DNA of 64,000 nucleotides from contig NC_085074.1 of assembly GCF_963662255.1 (NCBI RefSeq), forward strand, positions 372,001-436,000. Direction: 5' to 3'. Within the stretch, counting starts at the first letter, position 1; each line of letters starts with the position of its first letter. This DNA comes from Cinclus cinclus. Its lineage: Eukaryota > Chordata > Aves > Passeriformes > Cinclidae. Shown piece after piece: positions 1 through 34,392 of the stretch. A program made the position numbers and the translations under genes. Below the pieces are notes generated by a model, which made no database searches, was not told the DNA's origin, and saw nothing but the letters and a program-made list of their open reading frames with translations.

Positions 1-1680
1 AACGCCAATGATCAATCGAGGATCTGACATTTGATATTGAGACTGGAAACTCGACCCGTGGGTTTCCAGTTACGGAGCTGGCGTGGCCTGGGAAGGTCGG
101 GGAAGGTCAGGGAAGGGGGATGGTGTCAAGGCTAATCTGAGCCTGGGGCAGCTGTTGGCATGGGATTAGACCCAATCTTTCCTGGCATGGTCCCAAATGT
201 CTTGGGAGTGTCCGGTCACTGCCAGAGCTGCCAGCCTCGTGCCAGCCTCGTGGTGCCTGTAGGTGGAGAGAGTGGAAACAGAATATTCCAAGAGAGTTTA
301 TGGAGATGTAGCAATGCCTGTGGCCACTTCCACCTTTCCATCCTCCTCCTCCTCATGCTGCCAAACACATCCCAAGACACGTGTTCTGCTGGCATGCTTC
401 CTGCAATCTCTGGCATCATTCTTGACCTGTTCCCTGAGCTCTCCAAGGGTTGAGCCTAGCTTGGCACCAGGATGCCTATCCCATTTCCAGAGGGCTCTGG
501 GTGCCCAGGGATGGGCTCGCAGCTACCAGGACAGGGAAATGCAGGAGAGCAGGCACCCATGTGGACAGGGAGGCTCCTGGAATGCTTTTGTCCTGTCATT
601 GAAATTATGAAATCCTCTGTCCTGCTGCTGTCGGTGCTGCTGGTGACATCAGGACCACATCTCTCAAGTGCCTTGTCTTTGCCCAATATCCCGAGGCTCT
701 GATGTGAAGCAGAGAGATCCTCTGCCTCAGTTTTCCCAGTTTACACAAAAGCCTGAGGGGATATTGGGGAGGGAATTCCAGAGGCTGCGTTTGCCCCTAA
801 AATCCAGCCCTGCGGTTGATGCTGTAGGATTTGCGGCTGGGTAGGTTCCGTCCGGGGGTCCGAGGGACACCCTGGGGGACATCCCAGGGGACATCGCCAT
901 CCTGCTGCATCCCAGGCACTCGCTCCTCCACCCCTCCTTATCAAGGGGTTATTTGTCCCCCTTTTGAGATGAAGAGCAGGGGGTGGGGCGCTGGGGGTGG
1001 GAATTGTCCCGGCCACCCACCGAGATTCCCGAGGGTCCCGTGCTGGGAAGGGGCAGGTCTCATCCCCGCCGTGCCTTGATTACCCGTGAGGCAAGAGGTA
1101 CAATAAAGGGATTTATTGGCACGGCGAGGATTCGGGCAGGCCAGCTGGGCTGTGGGGCTCGGCGTCGCTTGGATCCCTTCCACCCCACCCATCATTCCGG
1201 GGGGGGGGGGGGGGGGGAGATGAAGCAATCCTGGTTTGCTTAAATACAAATGACTGAAGTCCCGCTGGGATTGGCGGGAGGGGGTAAATCCGGGACAAGC
1301 AGCAATGCCCCCAGCGCTCATCTCCCACCACCCAGCGCTCGCGGTTCATTGATTTTCTCATTCCTGGAGATTCCCGAGAAGCGGATCCAGAGCTGGAGGG
1401 CTGCTGCCGTTCCTGCCGTGCCGGCCGCGGTCGGAGCGGGATGAACAAAGGTGGCTCTGTCCGTCCCGGGTGAAGGAGCCTTTGTGCGAGCTGTGGGCGG
1501 CAGAGCGAGGATCCCAGCCTGGAGCAGCCGGAGTTTTCCCCGTCTGAGAGCAGAGGAATTTTTGGAGATAAGTTTCCACTGGATGAAGGCACTGCCAAAA
1601 CCCCGTCATGAGGCAGGTGGATGCGGGGACAGCTCAGAGTTGGGGTCTGGCGTTCCCAGGGTCCAGATGAATCCTGGGCT
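1..1680. other. Intergenic, no recognised gene
   Basis: I recognise no conserved exon on either strand. The stretch is GC-rich with short spurious frames. At 1101-1106 there is AATAAA on the plus strand and at 1111-1116 TTTATT (AATAAA on the minus strand), so transcripts from either side could end here, but no coding sequence leads into either signal. A run of about 19 G sits at 1199-1217. Confidence 0.5.
1199..1217 (+). repeat. Poly(G) homopolymer
   Basis: An uninterrupted G run of about 19 bases. Such runs are unstable, can form G-quadruplexes and are often miscounted in assemblies, so the exact length should not be trusted. Confidence 0.85.
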
Positions 1681-1689
1681 GTCACCGAT

Positions 1690-2385
1690 GGCCATGTGCC
1701 CTGGGAATGGGATGGGACGGGATGGGACAGGGGCTGGAGCTGGGACAGGGACAGGGACAGGAAAGGGATGAGATGGGACAGGAACCAGGATGGTGTAAGG
1801 GATGGGGATAGGGGTGAAGCATGGGCAGGGATCAGGACAGAGATGGCGACAGGGACTGAGAATGAGGATGGGGATAGGGATGAGGACAGGGACAGGGATG
1901 AGGGTGGCGATGGAAATGGCGCAGCACCAGGATGGGTCAAGGATGGTGTCAGGGATAGGGATGGGAATGGGGATGAAATGGGAGCAAGAACCAAGACAGG
2001 ATGGGGTCAGGGATGAGTGAGGGAACAAGATAGGGACTAGGATTGAGATGGGGATAATCACAGGGATGGAGAAGGGTTTGGGAATGAGATGGGGACCAGG
2101 ATGTGGACAAGGATGGTGTCAGGGATGGGGATGGGATGCAATGGGATGGAATGGGGACAGGGATCAGGATGGGGTTGAAGTGGGAACAGGAACCAAGACA
2201 GAGATGGTGGCAGGGGTGGGAAGGGGAGCAGGTTTGAAATGGGGTTTGGGGATGCAGATGGAGATGGGGACAGGGCAGAGATGAAGATGGGCATGGGTCT
2301 GGGACAGGGATTGGGGGAGGGATGGGATAAGAACAGGGATCAGGATGGGAACAGGGGCAGGGATGAGGACAGGGATGGGACCAAG
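1690..2385 (+). repeat. Degenerate GGGAYR minisatellite
   Basis: About 700 bp is built from variants of GGGACA, GGGATG, GGGATA and GGAACC, arranged as loose longer units (gatggggacagggat-like). The plus strand is G-rich and the minus strand C-rich, with GGG triplets every 5-7 bases. The open frames across it on both strands are products of the repeat, not genes. The dense GGG spacing makes it a candidate G-quadruplex region on the plus strand. Confidence 0.85.
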
Positions 2386-3321
2386 GCTGGAGCTCAACTC
2401 TGCCTTGCCCTGCCAGCTCACACAGCATCTGACCAAGGGCTGGGGCTGAGCTCAGCACCTGGATGAAAATTTAGGTCTGTCTTAACCTTTAGCCCATCCA
2501 GGTGGTGCCTAAATCCAGCCTGGAGTCTGCTGCTCCCAGATCCGAGCTTTACCCCTTCTGTCAAGCCCATCACACTGTGTGATGGAAAAACCTGGAGCTG
2601 CAGCTCCATCCTCCTCCTCTCTGACAGCAGTTCCTGCCTTTCCCGTCCCAGACAACCCTCCAGCACTGGCTGCTGATGCTGCTGGGCCCTCAGACCTGAA
2701 TAATCTCTGTTAGAACTAATAAATGAATCAGCCTTAACACTCTTTGCTTGGCAGCTCCTCTCCAGCAGCAGAGAGAGGGGCCCTGCGTGCCCACTGTCAC
2801 GTAGGGATGGACCCACGGAGCCACGGGCTGGGGGAGGAGCCAGGCAGCTCTTTTCCCCCTCTTTCATCCCCCATCCGCGGTTTTGGAATTCTCCGGGACT
2901 CTCAGAGCTCCTCCTAAGCCGAGGACGAACTGCCGCTGCTACCATGGCAGATGCTGCAGATCTCAATTAAGCCCTTTGCAGGGTCAGATCCATGTGGGAG
3001 GCCACGTGTCCCGGTCCCACGTGTGCCCTCACACGCAACACACATTTGCACACGCATGATGTGTCACATTTGCACACGCATGATGTGTCTCCAGCAGGCT
3101 TGGGGCCGTCCAGCCTCATTTTGCCTCAGGGCTCCCAGCCCCTCTGGACACATCCATCCCACCTCAGCAGGGGCTTTTCAATTTTATTTTCTCTCTCTGG
3201 GAGACAGGAGAGAAGATTCCTCAGTAAAACTCTCTGCACTGGAATTCGGGCTGTGGGCAGGAGAGGTCCCCCCACAGGGACAGAGCAATGCGGGGCTGAT
3301 CCATGATCTGGCTACTCCTTA

Positions 3322-3690
3322 TTGCTGTGCCAAGGGGATCGGAGTGGAGGGGTCCGGAGCAGAGGGGTGCTCCGTGGGGCTGTCAGTGTGGGACAGGAGA
3401 AGCCCAAACCCTCCAGAGAGCATCTCTTCCCAGACAATTCCGTCACTGTCATCCCAAGGCTCCGGGATTACACCGCTGCTGCTCAAATCCCATCTTCATC
3501 CGCGCGTTGCCCAGCCAATGACCTCGACGCTGGCACGCAGGGTCTTCCTCCGCAGGGATCAGAGATGATAAAGCCCTCCCAGACCTATCTTGGCGCGCCG
3601 AGGTTTCAGTCTCTGCCTCAGCAAACCATCGTGGGTGCTCCAAGGATGGCGTCCACAGAGAACGAGATGGACTATGAAAGCTTCACCCAG
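3322..3690 (+). other. Possible exon-like open frame, unassigned
   Basis: A frame open from 3322 runs through 3690, where it meets a donor-like CAG|GTAGGG (GT at 3691-3692). A pyrimidine-rich CTCTTCCCAG at about 3423-3432 could act as an acceptor. The predicted peptide ends in ENEMDYESFTQ and is less repetitive than its neighbours, but I do not recognise the family. It could be an exon of an unannotated transcript or chance. There is no partner exon I can link to it. Confidence 0.15.
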
Positions 3691-5299
3691 GTAGGGGATT
3701 TTCGGGACAGTGAGGGAGTTTGTGCTGCTTGTACCTGGATGAGGATCTGTGATGGATGCAGCACAAAGGGGTGAAAGGGGAGCAGCTGTGGGTGCCAAGG
3801 GATCACAGGATGGGTACTGGGGAATAATTGATGGCAGGGTGGAGGGGAGCTGTTTCTCAAATCTCCAGCCTTGACGGGGTGGTTGTTGGAGCAAGGTGGG
3901 ATGTAATATTTGGGGTGGTTTTCTGCCTGTCAGAATGAATTGGTAGAAATACATGTGACTGGGGTCTTTGAGCTGTGATCATTCCATTAGGGAGCAAGGG
4001 AGATGCTGCCTGTGATGAGCAAGGATCCTGGGAGAGCCCAGCTCTACCCCTGTATCTGAGAGACAGCTCTGAGCTGGGCTTAGGAATCCTTCTGGACTTA
4101 GGGAACCTGGGGGGTTTCAATCCTTCTCTGACCCCAGCAGTGCCGTGGCTTTCAACTGGGATTTTGGAGGGGTAGGAGGTGGCTCCCTGCCCCTCGCCAG
4201 CTCTTCCCTGTGCCTCATTCACACCCCGAGGATGGGCTGGCAGGCGCATCCATCCGCAAGTGGCTTTGCCATGCTGGGGTGGATGCTGGTCCCTGCCAGG
4301 ACACCACAGGACTGCAGGGTGGGATTCTATCTTGGCTATGCACCTGTGCCTTCCTCAAATCCGAGTTTTGGGCGATTTCCTCTGGTCTGGCAGGAAGGAT
4401 TTCACAGGGTCGGGGCAAGCTGGATGTGGCTGTGGCACAGGATCATAGGGGTGGTTATCCCACTGCCACGAGACCCTGGGATCCAGCTTGCCCACACCCA
4501 CAGCGCTGGGAGAAAGGATGAGGGTCCCCTGGGCAGAGGCAAGGGAAAAGCCCTTGGCACTGAGCATTCCCTGCCCAGTCCCATGCTCTAGTTTGGTGGC
4601 ATCAGGGACGTGGTGTGTCCCATGCTGTGGGACATGGTGGTGCCCACAGAAAATGCCCCAGAGACGCAGGAGAAAACTCCCCTTTCCACTGGGATTGGGA
4701 AAGTGCTGCACGCAGGAGTTGCTCATGTCAGGGCAGAGTGACTCAGGGTCCTGTGTCCTGACTGGGACTTTTGACCTCAGAGCTGTGCCAGGTCTTGTGG
4801 CACCTGGCACAGCCCCTCTGGGACACAGGATGGTCCTCAGCTCTTCCTGCATTTGGCCATGCTGGGTTTTGGGGACACCTTCCTTCCTGACCCAGCTCCT
4901 GCCAGCTCCAGCATCCAGGCTGTGGGTACTGGACTGGGACCTTTGGGACCTTCCTGGGATGTTGGGGACCTTCCTAGGATATTTGGGATAGTGTGGCTCC
5001 TGGGAATGGAAGGGGTCAGACATCCCCTCTCCCTGTGGTGTCATGGGGCCGATCCTGTGAAGCATCCAATGTATCAGGAGATGTTTAATGGAGCTGGTGG
5101 GCTCCTGTACAGCTGGATGAGCTGGCACTGCCCTGAGGGAAGTCTGGTCAGGCCAATGTCATCTTCACGGTGTGGTGATTCGGGAGGCGGCAACAGGACA
5201 TGCAGGGCAGGAGCTGGGAGTGGAGCAGGAAAATGGGATGTGCCAGTGTGGAGCGTCCCACTGCAAAATCCCTCTGGGCAGGGGATCTCCTTGAGGGTG

Positions 5300-5520
5300 G
5301 AAGTGATCCAAGGTTGAGGGTCACCATCACCAGTGGGGACTGGCCACCACAAGCGGATTGTGGTCACAAACAAGGAATGGTGACCATTACTGGAGGTGGA
5401 TGGTTGTCACTGATAGAGAGTGACTGTCACTAATGGAGGATGGGCAGCACCACTCCAGGATGGCCACCACCAGTCAAGGATGGCCATGGCCAGTGGAAGA
5501 TGGCCATCAGCCCCAGTCCC
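5300..5520 (+). repeat. Degenerate tandem repeat, ATGGCCA type
   Basis: Variants of a unit containing gatggccaccaccagt and ggatggccatggccagtg recur about every 20-35 bases. Divergence between copies is high, so this is an old decayed minisatellite. Confidence 0.5.
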
Positions 5521-7261
5521 CTCCTGGCACAAATCTAGTGACCCCCATGCCCACCCACCTCTGGGTGCCACTACCCAGCCAAACCCCCTTTGGGTCTTCC
5601 TGTCCTGACTGGTGGCCTTGGTAGCTTTGAGGGTCATGCACGGTTGGGGGAGCGAGGGAAGAGCTAGAGCAGTGTGTCAGTGACATGTGAGGACACTAAA
5701 ATTAGGCAGCTGCAGATAATCTAATTTAATCTCCCCTTTTCCTTCTGTTCTGTGGAGATTAGCCCGGTGAGCAGGGTGGGAAGCCAGGCTGTGGGGCAGC
5801 CCAGCTCAGGGACTCAGGGACACCCATTCAACCCTTGGGGAATCCCCTGGCTGTTTTGGGGAGGGGTGTCTGTGCAGAGTGACCTTGGGGTGCAGCAGGG
5901 GTTTGGGTGGGTTGGAAATTGCCCCAGCACTATGAGATGTAGGATGGGTGGAAGGAAGGATGGATTTCCACCACCCCCAAGGCAGGCAGGGCACAATCCT
6001 CCCCTCCTTTGCCCCTCACAGAGCAGTTTGGGGTGGGTGAGCCCCCTCCCTGTCGGCAGAGCCGGGGAAAGGCTGTTTCACCCAGCTCACCCCAAGGTCA
6101 CGCGCTCATCCTGCAGCTGCTGAAGAAAGAAAAGTTCTCCAACCGGTTTTCTATTCCCGGCCCTGTGTGAGGGCTGGGTCCAGCCAGGTTCCAGGTTTCC
6201 GGTGCTTTGGGTGACAGGGCAAAGTCAATAGCTCATCACTGGTGTCACGCTGATGGCGATGGGTTTGTGGGGATGTGTATGCCCGTGTCCAATGAAACCT
6301 CCTTGGAAGCTATGTGGAGCAGTGCTGGAGTGATGAATCATGGGGCAAGTGATCCCAGATGAGCTCACGCCTCTCCTGGAGCAGCTCCAGCTCCAGGGTC
6401 ATCCCAGCTGCTCCCTGCTTGGATGGCCTGGTTCTCAATTCCTCTATTCCCACCTGTGCCTCAGTTTCCCCAGTAGAAAAGTGGGTTATGACATTCACTG
6501 GGTTCCCAGTGGTCTGCTGGGGGTCCCCAGTAGCAGCAGTGCTCCATGGGGGGCTTTGCTCTGTGCAGTGGGTCAAGCTGGTCCCAGGGTTCCAGGATGG
6601 TCTGTTCCTGCTCTGGCCGCTGGGCACAGCTCTTCCTTCTGCTCCAACGTTGTTATTACTGCATCACTCGTCCCCAAGGAATCACATTAGAGAAATTAGA
6701 GTTGGTTGTAACTCCAATCCCTGCAATCAGCTGCTTCCTTTTCCTAAGGAGCGCAGCATTAAATGCTGATAGATTATTTCAAGCTCATGTGGAGCTGGGA
6801 AGAAGCTGGGATGCCTTGAAAAGGTTTCCATTGGGAGCTTTATTCCAGGAAAGGAATTCCAAAACCAACTGAAAAACCTCAAATTAAAAAAAATGACTTT
6901 TTTTAGATGAACTGGTTGAGCAGAGCCCAGCTCCTCCCGTCTTTTCTTGACTAGGGCGTTACCTGGCAAATCAACGGAGTCTTGGGGAACATTTTCCCTG
7001 AATAAACTGATTTTACGGGACAGAAGGATGAGACAGGTCCCTCATTTTGTGCAGACAGTTGCTTCCTTCATCCAGCCAGGCTGGTGGCAGATGGGGAAGG
7101 CGGACAGATGTGTCCAGCTATTTTTAGGCTCAAATGCTGCTTTAATTTCAACTTGACCATGAGAATTTGACTTTTTAGGATTAAAAGACCAAAAAAATCC
7201 CCAAAAAACCCCACCCTGGATCAGATGGTGAATTGAAATATAAGGGCAGCAGCAGAGATTA

Positions 7262-7345
7262 ATGGAATATCCTGAGCTGGGGGGGATCCACCAGGATCAT
7301 TGAGTCCAAATCCTAAAATGCATCAGGTCACGATCTGGGGATCTA
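7262..7345 (-). mobile_element. CR1 retroposon 3' tail fragment
   Basis: The plus strand shows ggaatatcctgagctggg, then a gatccacc-aggatcattgagtcc-like stretch. This is the reverse complement of the 3' end of one class of avian CR1 LINEs. It is short and truncated, as most CR1 copies are. Confidence 0.55.
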
Positions 7346-7559
7346 ACTGGAATGCCTGACAGATTTATGGTGGGTCTGGCAGGACCGGATCCTGCTGGAA
7401 AACGTGTCTGGTAGCAGGATTGTCTGGCCTCTGGCTTTGGTTGTTTTTCTCCCCCTCTTTCATTTGAAACGGAAAGAGGGGAATCTTTGATCAAAACCAC
7501 CAAAATAATGTAAATGGCCGCATAGAAAGGACACTTGAGAAGGTGAAGGCAAGAACAGC

Positions 7560-8120
7560 CAGAGCTGCTCCGGACTGGTTGGGAAAGCGGCCGGAGCGGG
7601 CAGACGGGTTGGGTAACTCCTGCCCCAGGGCTGCTGGGACCGGCTTTGCTGGGAGCGGGGAGTGGGAGCCTCTCCGGAGGGCCAGGACGTGCCGCGGCCC
7701 TCGTAAGGCTCTGGGCCACCAACGCCCGGCCACGGCCTGCGGACTCGCAGATGGAGCCGGGATGGAGCAGGGATGGAGGCGAGGAGGAAGGCGGGGTGGT
7801 GAAGGTAGATCCCAGCCCCAGCGATGCTCCCAAACGATGCTTCCCAAGGTTTTCAGGGCGCAGCGGACACCCCCCCCCCCTCCCCCGCCGTCCGTGGCTG
7901 CGCACGGGGAGCGGGACACGCGGGCGAAGGAGCGAGCGCCACGGGCCGCGGGGTGATGGATGCGACCTGACGGGTGCACAAGGCTGCGCACGTTCACACA
8001 CATGTGACAGCACCGGGCACACCGGGGCGGAGCGGCGGCTGCGTGCGGGTACACGCACACGGGTTGCGGACACGGCCACGGACACACGGACTGCGGGCAC
8101 GGACACATACACGGACTGTG
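7560..8120. other. CpG-rich segment upstream of HK2
   Basis: CpG dinucleotides are dense here, in contrast with the flanks, and the 3' part carries repeated acACGGAC/CACACGG motifs (about 8040-8115). It may be an outlying CpG island, an alternative upstream promoter or an enhancer of HK2. No transcript start can be placed from sequence alone. Confidence 0.5.
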
Positions 8121-8129
8121 GCACACGCG

Positions 8130-8895
8130 TGATACAGCCCCAAAGCACCCCAAATACAGCCCCCCAGTAGACCCCACTGGACACCCTCACTGCCCTCCTA
8201 AATGCACCGCCCCAGTGCTCCCCCAGTCCTCCCAATGCACCACTGATGCATCCCCCAATATGCCCCCAACCTCCAGTGTACTGCAATGCACCGCCAGTAT
8301 AACTCCCAGGGCACCCGCAGCCCCCTTAATGCACTTCCCGTGCACCTCCCCAGCATAAACCAATGCATGAGCCCCGGTGCATGCCCAGTACACCCTAATT
8401 CACCCCCCGGTGCAACCCCAACCTCCCTAAAGCACCCCCCATGCAAGCCCAGTACACCCCAATGCACCCCCATAGGGCATGCCCCAGCCGTGCAGGCCCA
8501 GTTTCCACCCCACGCTCCGTACACCCCAGTACACCCCAAGCCGCTTCAGTGCATCTCCAATTCACCCCTCTAGTACACCCCCAGCCCACCCGTGCCTTCC
8601 TCAGTGCATTCACAACCCCCGGTGCATCCCCAATACACCCAGTAAACACCCGCTGCATGTCCAGGACCCCTCGTATAACCCAGCCCCTGCAGTTTCCCTT
8701 CCACTGCCCCCCACTGCACCTCCAGTGCCCTCTCAGTACCCACCAATGCACCCTCCATGTCCCCACTCAGTGTTCCCCCAAGGTTTCCCCCCCATGCACC
8801 CCCCCCGTGTCCCCCCGCTACCCACCCAATGCACTCCCAGTGTCCCCCCAGTGTCACCCCAATGTCCCCCCACCAATGCCTCCCTTGTGCCCCCG
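8130..8895 (+). repeat. C-rich degenerate minisatellite abutting the HK2 promoter
   Basis: About 760 bp made of variants of CCCAGTACACCCC and AATGCACCCCC with a loose period of about 15-25 bases. The plus strand is strongly C-rich and G-poor. Long open frames on both strands are repeat artefacts. It ends within about 25 bp of the GC boxes of the HK2 promoter. Confidence 0.8.
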
Positions 8896-8899
8896 CACA

Positions 8900-9103
8900 C
8901 CCCACGGTTGGGCGTGGCCCCGCCCCCCGCGCGCACCGGGCACACACCCTCGCGGCTCGGCCAATGGGGAGCGGCGGCGTGGCCACGTCACGGGCGCGGG
9001 GGAAGCTCCTCAATGAGCGCGGTTGGCGCGGGGAGCGCGCGGCGCTGCCGGGGCCGCTCCGCTCCCACCGATCTGAACTGAACCGAGCCGACCCGCTCCC
9101 GCC
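8900..9103 (+). promoter_or_regulatory. HK2: HK2 proximal promoter and 5' UTR
   Basis: CpG-dense sequence just before the HK2 start codon. Visible elements are GC-box sequence at about 8915-8930 (ccccgccccc), a CCAAT box at 8961-8965, and CCACGTCAC at 8983-8991, which holds a CRE core (TGACGT on the minus strand) overlapping an ACGTG hypoxia-response core on the minus strand. I see no TATA box. Mammalian HK2 promoters are known to use CCAAT, CRE and GC-box elements and HIF-1, so this composition fits. The transcription start itself cannot be fixed. Confidence 0.65.
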
Positions 9104-32457
<23,354 letters not shown>

Positions 32458-34322
32458 AGGGAAGCAGGTTTGCCTGAGAGCTTGGTTTCAGCAAAACAGG
32501 ATGTTTCCCCACCCAATCCCTCCCTCTCTTCACACACTCACACACCCATACACCCCCGCCTCCAAGCAGACTCATAGCTTTACTTGTTCTCTGAGGAACC
32601 ACGGTGAGACTGGAGACACCGTGGGCTCTGTACAAAGTCTTGTTGTAGGAATTTTCTTGCATGCCATAAAACCACCTGTTGAGTAAAGCTCACAGTGTCT
32701 TTTGGCTTCTCCCTGCATTTCCAGGTGGAGCTGGAGCTGTCCCATGCACAGCCTCTGTCACACCCCAGCTCTATTCCCATGCTCTGAACCACTGGCCCTC
32801 CCCTAACAACAGTAGGGATAACACTGGGATAATTAAGACACTGCATTGTCACTTTAACAGTACCTATTTATGTATGCCGGAGTTGTAGCTGTCCTTGCTG
32901 TAGAAGCAAACCTCTAAGATTGGGCTAAAGACCTCCACTAGTCTTTTACCCTGATCAAGGCTGTATTATTTCCATGAAAGTCATGGTAACTCTTAAAGCA
33001 CAGGGTGCAGAATTCCACTGGCGTGGCCACGGCTGCACTGGAGATACCACGTATCTCCCTTGGTGAGCAATACTAGAGAACCTGCTGGAGCCAGGCCAGG
33101 GGTGCCCCTTGGCTGGCTCCAGCAGAGCATGTGCCTGGAAATAATTGGGGACTCAGGGTCTAATTCCATTTCCTGACCTCTCACCCACACCCTGAGTAGC
33201 CTGTAGGAACGTGGTGTGTACGTAGGGTTGTGTTTCTCTCCTGGACACCACTACCCTTTCCCTGGTGCATGTGTGGGCATGAGGAGCTGCTGCCACGGGT
33301 CAGTGTCTCCCCTGCCAAGCCCCAAACTTGTGGCTGTGTATCTGACCTTGGTGTGGAGAGTCTGGTTTGCTTTGTGTCTGTGAAATAGTTCTGTGGCTAC
33401 AGCCTTTAGGTGGCACCTGGATTTATACACTGTGTATTTATGTTTGAAGAGATCTGATGTCTTTATATGTACATAGTCTTGGGGGGGGGTGGTGTATCAC
33501 TTAGTTTTAACCACCTTTTCATGTTGTTGAAGAACAGTACAGAGTAATTATTTTCTTTTGTTTTTATTCTGTTGTGTAATTTTTTTTTAATTTAAAATTT
33601 TCTTGGGGTAGACTGGAGAAAGAGACCCAAATACCTGAAGACTGTTGTACAAGGGGTTTGGGCATTCTGACTATCACCAGGACAAAAGGGAAAGCAGAAA
33701 GCCAGGGACATGGTGTGCAGGAGCAGCAGGGCCCTGTGGTCATGCTGTCGGGTTCAGGCTGGGTTTAACTTTAGGAGAGGTTTTATTTTGTCCCCTGCCC
33801 TCCCCAGCCATGCTCTGGAAGGTCACATCCATGGGTGGATGACATCACCCAGGACCCGGCAGGGCTCTTGACCTCCCATGTGGCATCCTTAGGGCTGCCT
33901 GGGAGCGTCCCCAGGGACCCCTGTGCCCACAGCAGCACTTGTGTGCCATGGCCAAACACAGGGGTCCATTTTTACCAACAGGAACCTCTGGATGAACTAA
34001 AAGCTCCAGGTCTCTGCCTCAGTGAGCAAAGGCAAATGGTGGGAAGGAGGGTTTCTGTAAATATTTAGTAGAAGTTAATGAAATTCCAGTGATGTACAAA
34101 AGAAAATAATAACTAATAATCCCCACAAACAGCCCTTCAGATTGGAGGATAGAGTTTTTGTCTATTTTTATGTATATTTTTATACTGCTTGGGGTAACCT
34201 CATTACCAAAAGTCTCTCTTCTGTGTTGAGGGTCAAGTTCAGTAGCACAATTTTAAAGCAAAAATTACTCTTTTGGGCATTTTAAATGCTTATTTTTTAT
34301 AAGCCTCAAGACAATTACAACG

Positions 34323-34392
34323 AATAAAATCTATGTATAGAAATTATGTAAGAAGCCAAGTTTAGTGGAAGTTTTAGAAGCTGTCAAATAAA
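34323..34392 (+). terminator. HK2: Candidate proximal poly(A) signals of HK2
   Basis: Two AATAAA hexamers 64 bases apart, at 34323 and 34387. If used they would give a 3' UTR of about 1.9 kb. Confidence 0.45.

Larger units (their letters stand above)
2386..7260. other. Intergenic, mostly unique sequence
   Basis: No recognised gene. Contents include a doubled short motif near 3046-3085 (tttgcacacgcatgatgtgt), a possible exon-like open frame at 3322-3690, and a degenerate ATGGCCA-rich tandem patch at 5300-5520. Any distal HK2 regulatory DNA would lie here, but I cannot identify an enhancer by eye. Confidence 0.4.

Noticed and set aside
1101..1116. Facing AATAAA signals as the end of an upstream gene
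   Set aside because: No recognisable terminal exon precedes either signal, so I did not assign a gene.
1113..1994. 293-codon open frame on the minus strand
   Set aside because: Produced by the GGGAYR minisatellite and the poly(G) run; the peptide is Ser/Pro/Leu simple sequence.
7297..8286. 329-codon open frame on the minus strand
   Set aside because: It crosses CpG-rich and repeat sequence, has repetitive Gly/Trp/Cys composition in the repeat part and no recognisable domain.
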